Assembly: GCA_964638165.1 (NCBI GenBank)
Contig: CAZWYJ010000003.1
Location: 1-31,402, forward strand
Origin: 2-12-FULL-60-25 sp964638165
Lineage (GTDB): Bacteria; Patescibacteriota; Patescibacteriia; 2-12-FULL-60-25
Direction of reading: 5' to 3'
DNA: 31,402 bases
The notes beneath the pieces are model-generated. The model was not told the origin of the DNA, ran no database searches, and saw only the letters and a list, made by a program, of their open reading frames with translations. Shown one piece after another: positions 24,878 through 31,402 of the stretch. The translations under genes and the position numbers were made by a program. How positions within the stretch are numbered: position 1 is the stretch's first letter; the number at the start of each line of letters is the position of its first letter.

Positions 24878-25777
24878 TTAATCCGTAAATACGATGCTGA
24901 AATAGCTCGTGGTTTCGGGCGTGCGCTCTACGGCGTAATCATCGGAATTGGTTACGGAGAGAATGGTCGTGTTCAGATTTTTTGCTTTCGCATACCACAA
25001 GGCCGTGGCCAGGCTGGCGGGGGAGTCGAGGTGATCATTGCCGAGCGTCATGATTCGGCCGAGGTCTCCCCGTTCGATATATTCTCTCGTTTCCGCATCC
25101 TTCGTATCCGCGTTTTCTCTCGTCAGGTAGTGGGAGAAGTCGATGGAGTAGATGATCAGGCCGTCATCCGGCAGATGATCGGACAACCACGCGCCGACGC
25201 GTTCGACATCCGATTCCATTGCATAGGAATTGAAAACGATCGGGAGAATTTGGGCTTCGGGCAGGTAGTATTTTATGAATGGCACGATTGCCCCGACGGC
25301 ATGTTCATTCGTAAAGATCTCCGGCTGATCAAGCAGGTCCAGATCCGAGATGCAGGCTTTGGTCAGATCCGCATCTGAACGGACATCGCCGAGCGGCGTC
25401 TGCCATGCGGCGTGAGCTGTGGCAATGGCGCCCACGCCGCTATTGAAGTGATTCGGTCCGATGAGAACGACGTGCCGGATGCTTCTGCCACTGGCTCGCT
25501 TGAGCTGCTGCGCGACTAATTCCGAGGCCAGGAGGTGTTGCGGAACCACGATGGCCCGGATGTCGTTTTTCGGTTCAACCGTTTCCGCCTTTGTGATGGC
25601 GCGTTGGAAATTATCGCGCTCAAAAAACATGGGCTGCAGGGCGATACGCGGCAGGTCGATCGTCGCGGTCTGTTGAGGACTTCGTGATACTTGATCGCTC
25701 ATCGAAGAACGGAAGGCGTGGGCAAGCCCCGCCGCCGACAGGATGATGGCGCAGATGATGACGAGACGGACGCGCAT
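24878..25777 (-). CDS. Secreted MEMO-family protein (AmmeMemoRadiSam protein B-like)
   Basis: A 299-residue protein of the MEMO family, whose fold resembles class III extradiol dioxygenases. It starts with a signal peptide or anchor (MRVRLVIICAIILSAAGLAHA), so this member acts outside the cytoplasm. Family features: IRAIVVPQHLLASELVAQQL (equivalent to the usual PHAGY region but written PQHLL), HVVLIGPNHFNSG, NEHAVGAIVPFIKYYLP, IYSIDFSHYLT, and the terminal SYFSIVFTD strand. The His residues in PQH, GPNHF and DFSHY are candidates for the metal site; the enzymatic activity of the family is not firmly known. Its ATG lies 2 nt after the stop of the A2M-like gene, so the two are very likely co-transcribed and coupled. 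The radical-SAM and AMMECR1 partners often linked with it are absent from the window. Confidence 0.87.
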   Translation of the reverse strand: MRVRLVIICAIILSAAGLAHAFRSSMSDQVSRSPQQTATIDLPRIALQPMFFERDNFQRAITKAETVEPKNDIRAIVVPQHLLASELVAQQLKRASGRSIRHVVLIGPNHFNSGVGAIATAHAAWQTPLGDVRSDADLTKACISDLDLLDQPEIFTNEHAVGAIVPFIKYYLPEAQILPIVFNSYAMESDVERVGAWLSDHLPDDGLIIYSIDFSHYLTRENADTKDAETREYIERGDLGRIMTLGNDHLDSPASLATALWYAKAKNLNTTILSVTNSDDYAVERTPETTSYFSIVFTD

Positions 25778-25779
25778 GG

Positions 25780-28700
25780 CTATTGAATCACGATCTCGTC
25801 CAATGGCGTGACGTTCAGGTAATCCGGATTGAGCATGGATTGCATGAGCGCCGGTTCGGCTTTGTATGTTCCTTTCGTCCTCGCTTTGGCGTAGTACATG
25901 ATGTATGAACTATTGCACCGATTGTCGCGCCGGATCATGTATTTCACGTACTGTCCTTCCCGTGCATACGGATAGGCGCGGCGGCAGTCGTACTGGCTAT
26001 CGCGGGAGAGTTTGGCGATCGGCAGGAGGCCCGATGGGAGGATGTCCGTGATTTGATAGGATCCGTCCAATGCACCATCTTTAAACTCCGGAGTCAGCCG
26101 AACCTCAATGAGATCGTTCTCCGTAAACGTATTCGTCTTCTGTCCGTTCACATAGTACTCGCGGCGAATGGAGATGCTCTCGTCCGTTTTCAGATCCTGT
26201 TCCGTGAGCGGCGCCGGCTGCGTCGTCGTGAGCACGATATCCGGCTCCGTCTTTGTGACGCGGATCGTGCTCTTCGGATCGAGCTGGAACGAGTAGGAGA
26301 AGGAGGGTTGTTTGAGATCTGCCCGAATGTCCTTTCCGTTCAGGTTGAACTCGACGGCAGTCGTTTTTCCGGAGAGGCGCGACAGGTTCGCTTTGGCGAA
26401 TGCGAGTTCCTCCAGATACGGCAGGATCTCGCTGGGGCGGTGGCGGCGGAGGTAGTCCTGCATTCCATACTGCTGCGGCTCGTTCAAGCGCGAAGCGAGC
26501 ACCGAGGCCAGCTCCGTATTTTTCAGGATCTCGTCATCCGTTTCTCCTGCCTTGATCACGATGTGAGGTTCCTTGATCCAGCCGTACTCCCGGAGGATGT
26601 CCGCGTATATCGTCCGCGCTGGCTGGGTATCGCCCAGGGCGCACATCGCCAATGCCAGATACAGTTTTTGGGTGACGCTCAAATCGTCCCGCGTGATCCA
26701 TGCCCGCAATCGGGGCAGGACTGGTTGATTCATGGCGGCCAAGCCGTAGAGCGCCAAGGAGACTTCTTCCGTATTGCTGTTTCTGTCTTCAAGCTTGCGG
26801 AAGAAGTACTGCGTGAGGGCTGTCTCGTCGAACCCGGTCATTCCCACGCCGGCGACCATCGCGGATAGCTCCAAATCTTCGCTGCTGTACGGCAAGAGCG
26901 TTAATCCGCCGTTTGATGTTTGGTATTGCCGGGCCGTGAATTCCGGCACGTGCGCATTCGCCTCGAATGCCGTATTGAGCAATTGCGCGGCCAGCGTTCG
27001 GGTTAAGCCTTGATCGATGCGGTCGCCGTGAACCCATGAAAGCCTTCGAAGTGTTTGATAGACTGCGCTACGTTTTTGGTCCGTGAGCACGGCTCGCATG
27101 GGACGATCCGTTTCATTGGAGATCGTGCCCATGTTCGCCGTGTCATACGCTTGGGTGCGTTGGGCGGTGAGCCGGGACTCGATGACACTCAAAGGCAGGA
27201 TCAGCGAATCGCTACCCTCTTTGGCGTCGATTCGGTACGTGACGTCATACGTGCCAACAGCGAGTTTGGGCAGGGGGAAGAATTCCGATTGGAATGCGTG
27301 GGATGATTTCGTGATCGGTGTTGAGATGTTCAAGTCTGGCGAGAGCAGGCTAAGCGTGACTGGGCTCTCTTTGGTGAACGCGGTCCCGTACGAACGGATG
27401 CGGGCGACGGGTTCATCATCCGCCACGTACTCTTTGCCGATCCCGACTTCGGCGAATACAGGCAGGGATACCGGAATCTTCGATACGCTTACGCCAACGT
27501 CCAGACTGGAGCTGATGCCTTGGGCCGTGACGCGCCAGGAGGTGATATTGTCCGGCAGCGTAAACGTCGTCCGCGCCCAGCCCGAGGCATCCGTGGTGAT
27601 CGTTTGGAAGAGGGCAGCATCCGTGAAGTACTCTCGCGGTCCGCCGCCTTTCTCGTTATGGACGAAATAGCCGTTCGCGAAATAGGTGTGGTACGGCTCT
27701 ACCGCAAAGTTGTATACCGGAACGATCTCCCGTTTCGCTTCAATGGACGCGACGAAGACCTTGCGGCCGTCGCGTTGCAGCATCCAGTCTCCGATCTTTA
27801 GCTGCCCGGCTGGTTTGAAGCCGAGGTTCGCGTACACGATGTGCTCTGGGGTCACGCGCAGATCCTGATTGATGATGAGGTATTCGCTGATCGTGTGGCG
27901 GTACAGTTCCGTCACCGTGCCTGAAACAGTCTCGTTCCTCCTCGGATCCGCCAGTGTGAGGACCTCGTCGCCGACCTGAATGTCTTCAATGGCTTTCGAG
28001 CTACCGTCGGCCATCTGGATCTGCGTTCCGCCCAAGAAACACCCTCCTTTTTCCGCCCCGCCATACGGCGAGATGGGTCGACGGTGCGAATACGTTGAGA
28101 ACACTACACCGGAGCCGATACCTGCATAGATCGAGTCGATCGGATTCGCCGAACTGTCGAGGACGGCATAGAAGGCCTCGTCGATCAGATTCATATTTAC
28201 CGCAGCCGAAACAGGCTGGTTCGAGGCATTGCGCGTGCGAATGGAGACCGTGACCTCGTCGCCCGGCTCATACCGGGATTTGTCCGGGGTTATCTCTATC
28301 TGCATCGTTTTGTCTTTCTTGTCGAATAGCACGGAGTTATCGAACCAGCCGGTTTCGGCCATGATGAACGTTTCGCCGGTAAAGTACACGCCGGTGATGT
28401 TCACGTTCGGGATATCACGCTCTTCGAAGGGGAATTGGTACGTTGGATCTTGTGATGCGGCGTACTCCTGCAGGCCGTCCTGTTGCTGCAGGAACAGGTA
28501 GTGGTTTTGGCCACCGGCTTGGAGCATTTCATCATTGTTCACGAAATCGACGCGAACCTGTTCGCCGACGGAAAAGGCATTGTCCTCCGGAAGCTTCAGT
28601 CGGTAATTATTGTACCCGTCATCGCCGTAGTTATTGATCCGTACGCCGTCGTAGTAGTACAGGTACGCCGTCGTAGCATCGTAGCGGCCGTTCGCGTCGT

Positions 28701-31269
28701 AGTACCGAAGCTTCACCCGATAGGAGGTTTTCGGTTCCAGCGTTCTTTCGTATACGGAGGCACCGCGCTCATCCGTGATGCCGCTGAACGTATCAACCGC
28801 TTTCTCTTCTCTCGTGTACGAATATATCTTATACGTGCGCTTGTTGATGAAGTCATACCCGGTCCCCATCTCCTTTCGGGTGTAGGTGATTTTGATGATT
28901 TCGCCTTCAATTTTCGTTCCTGCGCTCGGCGTCCGCGTCTCTGGATCTTGATAGACCTGTTCCGCGATTTTTTCGAGGTCGATTTTGTGAGCACGTACCT
29001 CCAATCTCGCCTTTGCCACCTCGGGGTAGGTCACGTCGACGGTTGCATCGACCTCCGGTCCGTAAAAGCGCAGCTGCGCGGAGGATTCTATCTCGGCGAC
29101 TTCAGAAAGTTCCGGCCGGATCTTCGCCCATTCGTATGCAGGCCAGCATCTGTACTCGTTCGAGCAGTCTTTGTACGCCTCCGTGGTATGAAGCGTCACT
29201 TTGCCGTCCGCGTCCGTGACGACCCGCTGCGTTCCATTGCTCGTTTCGAAGATCAGCGGGAGTTCCGGCACGGGCGTTCCTTCAAAGAAGGACGCCTGCG
29301 CTTCAAGGGTGATGTCATCGCCAGCATAGGCGACATTGGTTTCCGGCGTCAGGGTGAGCTGGTACGCCGGTTTGTCGTATGGCCTGATCTCGATGTACTT
29401 ATTCTCGATAACATCATCGCCCACCCGCAGTTCCAAGACGTACACGTCCGTCTGCATGTTCTTGAGAGAAATTTCTCCAGTGAACGTCCCTTGCGCATCG
29501 ACGTCGACCGTTTTCGTCTCTATGACTATCGGACGGTAGTAGTAATCAACATACCCTTCCTTCATGAGCGTGATCGTCACGGGTTTGGTGATCCGTTCTC
29601 GATCCCGATTTCGCAAGAGTCCCCAAAATTTTACCGTATCCGTTGGCTGGTAGAGCGGCCGGTCGGTGTAGAGGTACTTCCAGTAGCTCTGGGCGTCGTT
29701 CCCAGACCAGTAGCCGTCATTCCTCGAGAGGAAGGTCGCGGGAATGATCACCTCGTTCTCTCCGGTGCTGACCTTGAAGTAGGAGCGCTTGTTCTCTTGT
29801 TGGTCGGAAGATGCTTTGAGCAGCTCTTGGGGAGTCTCGAATACCGCTACGCCCTGATCATTGGCAATAAACCGTCGTTCGGTCCCGATCAGCTCGATCT
29901 GGGCGTTCGCGCTCGGCTGTTTCGCGGAGAGATCCGCGGCCCAAATGACTGTTTTGTTTTTCGACACATTCACGTACGCCGCCGCATCCGTTACCTGCAT
30001 CAGCACCTGGTCCCGCGCCTTATTGTTCTTCAGATCGATCACGAAATACCCGTGCGGCAAAGGCTCGGTGAAACGGATGAACTGCACGCCGCTCTCTTCC
30101 TGCAGGGGTGCCGTGAATGACGTTAATGCCCGAAGATCAGAGGTGTTTTCCAGGTAGCGGTCCTTGGTATGCGACCACCAGGGGAGCTGGTCTCGACGGT
30201 TGAGGATCTGCAAATACTCCGCTTCATCCTTTACTGGGTAGACGTCCACATTCACGGAGTTCTGTTCGAGATTTCTCGCCCAGAGCTGGATGAGCGGCGG
30301 TTCCGATGCGCTGACGTCCTGGAGTTTTTGATAGGTTCGCAGCCAGGAATTATTCGATGCCTCGTCTATGGGGGTGACGGTTTCGAATGCGAAGACCAGA
30401 TCCTCCTGTAGAGTAGCGTCGCTCCCCGAGAGCGGGAGGCCTTTTTTCACGGTCACGCGATAGATTTGAGAGGGCGCGAGATCTTCGGTCGGCACGTACA
30501 CGAGCGTTCTTCCGTGTTTCTCAAATCTGCCCGGAACAGGGGGATCAATGGAAACGTATGCCTCCTCATCCGTAAAATTTTCGTGGCTGAACGTCACCTC
30601 GATGCCAGTCTTGAGGGGGACATTCGTCGCAGTATCGCGTGGAAGGTAGTGAAGGACTTTGAATGTGTCTTTTACCTGAAACGCCCACTCGTACACATCG
30701 GATTCTTTCCCGTCTTCTTGCGGGTCGTTTAGGGCTATTTTGAAAATGGTATTGGGCGTCAATGCTTGATCGAGTGCCAGTTCCCACTCATTCCCTGATC
30801 GTTGGGCGAGGGAGAATGAGACGTTTGGAGAAACGGTGATGAGCTTTTTGAGATCGTCGGTCGTCAATGCCTCTACGCTGGAGAGCGTATAGGTCGAGGC
30901 CGGGTCGATCCCCGTGCTGTCTTCCAGCGTCGCTTTGAGCTGAAAGGCGTTTTTGGCATCGGGATTGGCCGTCAATTTTGAGAACCCTTCGAAGAGGTTC
31001 TCGCTGCTTCGGACGAAGATGCTGGAAAGAGGGACTTTGGAAAAATATACGGCGAATCCGATCACGAGCACGAGCACTGCCAGGATGCCACCCACGGCGA
31101 TCATTTTCTGTTTTCGGCCGGCAGACCACCATTGAATGCACTGGCGTGGGAGCTCTTTTAGCGCGGTGATCTTTGTCTTCACCGGCTCTTTTGTGTCTGG
31201 CAGCTTGTTCATAGCACGAAGATTGCGATGCATTAAAATAATGGCTTCATCGTACCATTTTTGGCTCAT
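25780..31269 (-). CDS. Alpha-2-macroglobulin-like membrane-anchored protein with inserted Hint domain
   Basis: An 1829-residue bacterial A2M-like protein of the YfaS/YfhM type. Layout: a cytoplasmic segment of about 55 residues; one membrane helix (MIAVGGILAVLVLVIGFAVYF, about 57-77); two SbsA/Big-type Ig-like domains (about 95-300); macroglobulin domains, with MG2 marked by YTDRPLYQPTDTVKFWG near residue 532; a Hint domain (1077-1205); and the A2M core starting REYFTDAALFQ (about 1212) with FTLPDNITSWRVTAQGI. The thioester helix bundle follows, and then C-terminal domains (ITDILPSGLLPIA). The thioester motif, GCxEQ in active members, reads GDRIDQ near residues 1415-1420, so the reactive cysteine is missing. 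Such proteins are thought to trap proteases. ATG 31269 has only a weak purine stretch before it; Met13 and Met20 are alternatives. MEMO follows after 2 nt. Confidence 0.93.
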   Translation of the reverse strand: MSQKWYDEAIILMHRNLRAMNKLPDTKEPVKTKITALKELPRQCIQWWSAGRKQKMIAVGGILAVLVLVIGFAVYFSKVPLSSIFVRSSENLFEGFSKLTANPDAKNAFQLKATLEDSTGIDPASTYTLSSVEALTTDDLKKLITVSPNVSFSLAQRSGNEWELALDQALTPNTIFKIALNDPQEDGKESDVYEWAFQVKDTFKVLHYLPRDTATNVPLKTGIEVTFSHENFTDEEAYVSIDPPVPGRFEKHGRTLVYVPTEDLAPSQIYRVTVKKGLPLSGSDATLQEDLVFAFETVTPIDEASNNSWLRTYQKLQDVSASEPPLIQLWARNLEQNSVNVDVYPVKDEAEYLQILNRRDQLPWWSHTKDRYLENTSDLRALTSFTAPLQEESGVQFIRFTEPLPHGYFVIDLKNNKARDQVLMQVTDAAAYVNVSKNKTVIWAADLSAKQPSANAQIELIGTERRFIANDQGVAVFETPQELLKASSDQQENKRSYFKVSTGENEVIIPATFLSRNDGYWSGNDAQSYWKYLYTDRPLYQPTDTVKFWGLLRNRDRERITKPVTITLMKEGYVDYYYRPIVIETKTVDVDAQGTFTGEISLKNMQTDVYVLELRVGDDVIENKYIEIRPYDKPAYQLTLTPETNVAYAGDDITLEAQASFFEGTPVPELPLIFETSNGTQRVVTDADGKVTLHTTEAYKDCSNEYRCWPAYEWAKIRPELSEVAEIESSAQLRFYGPEVDATVDVTYPEVAKARLEVRAHKIDLEKIAEQVYQDPETRTPSAGTKIEGEIIKITYTRKEMGTGYDFINKRTYKIYSYTREEKAVDTFSGITDERGASVYERTLEPKTSYRVKLRYYDANGRYDATTAYLYYYDGVRINNYGDDGYNNYRLKLPEDNAFSVGEQVRVDFVNNDEMLQAGGQNHYLFLQQQDGLQEYAASQDPTYQFPFEERDIPNVNITGVYFTGETFIMAETGWFDNSVLFDKKDKTMQIEITPDKSRYEPGDEVTVSIRTRNASNQPVSAAVNMNLIDEAFYAVLDSSANPIDSIYAGIGSGVVFSTYSHRRPISPYGGAEKGGCFLGGTQIQMADGSSKAIEDIQVGDEVLTLADPRRNETVSGTVTELYRHTISEYLIINQDLRVTPEHIVYANLGFKPAGQLKIGDWMLQRDGRKVFVASIEAKREIVPVYNFAVEPYHTYFANGYFVHNEKGGGPREYFTDAALFQTITTDASGWARTTFTLPDNITSWRVTAQGISSSLDVGVSVSKIPVSLPVFAEVGIGKEYVADDEPVARIRSYGTAFTKESPVTLSLLSPDLNISTPITKSSHAFQSEFFPLPKLAVGTYDVTYRIDAKEGSDSLILPLSVIESRLTAQRTQAYDTANMGTISNETDRPMRAVLTDQKRSAVYQTLRRLSWVHGDRIDQGLTRTLAAQLLNTAFEANAHVPEFTARQYQTSNGGLTLLPYSSEDLELSAMVAGVGMTGFDETALTQYFFRKLEDRNSNTEEVSLALYGLAAMNQPVLPRLRAWITRDDLSVTQKLYLALAMCALGDTQPARTIYADILREYGWIKEPHIVIKAGETDDEILKNTELASVLASRLNEPQQYGMQDYLRRHRPSEILPYLEELAFAKANLSRLSGKTTAVEFNLNGKDIRADLKQPSFSYSFQLDPKSTIRVTKTEPDIVLTTTQPAPLTEQDLKTDESISIRREYYVNGQKTNTFTENDLIEVRLTPEFKDGALDGSYQITDILPSGLLPIAKLSRDSQYDCRRAYPYAREGQYVKYMIRRDNRCNSSYIMYYAKARTKGTYKAEPALMQSMLNPDYLNVTPLDEIVIQ
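27655..28041 (-). other. Hint (intein-like, BIL-type) autoprocessing domain in the A2M bait-region position
   Basis: Residues 1077-1205 (129 residues) form a complete Hint domain without a homing endonuclease. Block A: CFLGGTQIQMADGSSKAI then EDIQVGDEVLT, beginning with the nucleophile C1077. Block B: VTPEHIVYAN, with the TxxH motif. Next come KIGDWMLQRDG and VPVYNFAVEPYHTYFANG, and the end YFVHN with H1204 and N1205. The +1 residue is Glu1206, not Cys, Ser or Thr, which is typical of bacterial intein-like (type A) domains rather than classical inteins. EKGG stands immediately before C1077 and EKGGG immediately after N1205. Family knowledge predicts cleavage at one or both ends, with or without ligation. 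Confidence 0.92.
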
Positions 31270-31321
31270 TCGTCCAGTCGAGCATCGGCTTTCTGGTGAG
31301 GGGTAAACGGGTAATTTTTAG

Positions 31322-31350
31322 ATATTAAAGAAATAGGATATAGATATCAA
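31322..31350 (-). promoter_or_regulatory. Promoter for the A2M-like gene
   Basis: On the minus strand TTGATA (31350-31345; 5 of 6) and TAATAT (31327-31322; 4 of 6) are exactly 17 bp apart. Transcription would start near 31315, giving a leader of about 46 nt. The -35 overlaps the last bases of the T-tract of the tRNA terminator, so the operon promoter directly abuts the tRNA unit. Confidence 0.5.
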
Positions 31351-31370
31351 AAACCCCGCATTTAGCGGGG
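31349..31370 (-). terminator. Intrinsic terminator of the tRNA gene
   Basis: On the minus strand CCCCGC (31370-31365), loop TAAAT, and GCGGGG (31359-31354) form a 6-bp GC stem, followed by five Ts (31353-31349). It lies 8 nt after the tRNA's encoded CCA. Confidence 0.85.
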
Positions 31371-31377
31371 CTTTCGA

Positions 31378-31402
31378 TGGCGGGTGCGAAGGGATTCGAA
31401 CC
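31378..31402 (-). tRNA. tRNA gene, 3' end only (cut by the window edge)
   Basis: Reading the minus strand from the edge: GG, T-loop TTCGAAT, T-stem 3' half CCCTT, acceptor strand CGCACCC, discriminator G and an encoded CCA (31380-31378). The T-loop matches the universal TTCRANY pattern and a terminator follows. The anticodon is outside the window, so the amino acid cannot be told; the 5' acceptor strand should read GGGTGCG. Confidence 0.88.

Noticed and set aside
27655..28041. Classical splicing intein with homing endonuclease
   Set aside because: The domain is only 129 residues with no LAGLIDADG or HNH motif, and the +1 residue is Glu rather than Cys, Ser or Thr. A BIL-type Hint fits better.
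28483..30120. 545-codon plus-strand frame inside the A2M-like gene
   Set aside because: It is antisense to macroglobulin domains; no start signal and no domain.

Overview
The window looks like a piece of a Patescibacteria (CPR) chromosome, probably of a Parcubacteria-type lineage. This is inferred from gene content and style, not from a marker gene. The pointers are a giant cysteine-rich surface protein, serial small membrane proteins with thrombospondin type 3 calcium repeats, a ybeY-dgkA-ftsA cluster, almost no Shine-Dalgarno sequences, and promoter -10 boxes lying almost on the start codons. The standard stop codons fit; TGA is used as a stop.

Layout. 1-9675 is the 3' part of a giant extracellular protein gene, open at the left edge (IPT/TIG, SbsA-type Ig-like and Cys-rich modules, a peptidoglycan-binding domain, a carboxypeptidase-regulatory-like domain). 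9687-14886 is a plus-strand series: three membrane-anchored TSP3-repeat proteins, then ybeY, dgkA and ftsA, with 1-nt spacing or ATGA overlaps from 11396 onward. A 730-bp spacer holding a large imperfect palindrome separates ftsA from ftsZ (15619-16899), which appears to have its own promoter. nrdR, pyk and ppsA follow as single genes, each with a promoter close to the start codon and separated by long hairpins and inverted repeats. 22851-23940 is a compact three-gene cassette (two Cys-rich small proteins and a SAM methyltransferase) and is the only place with clear Shine-Dalgarno sites. After a converging terminator, the minus strand carries a likely operon read from 31350 leftwards: a 1829-residue membrane-anchored alpha-2-macroglobulin-like protein, a MEMO-family secreted protein 2 nt after it, and a small membrane-anchored protein. 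The right edge cuts a minus-strand tRNA with its terminator.

How the genes fit together. One group serves division and the envelope: FtsA/FtsZ, the lipid kinase, and the surface and calcium-repeat proteins. A second covers the PEP-pyruvate node (pyruvate kinase, PEP synthase) and nucleotide-reduction control (NrdR). The third is an envelope-exposed A2M system.

The most striking item is a complete 129-residue Hint (intein-like, BIL-type) autoprocessing domain at the bait-region position of the A2M-like protein, directly before its A2M domain. The thioester motif of that protein is lost. This suggests a macroglobulin that is cut or spliced by its own Hint domain. Second in interest are intergenic hairpins whose outer stems differ in sequence but stay perfectly paired, and the contrast between leaderless-style genes and the SD-bearing cassette.
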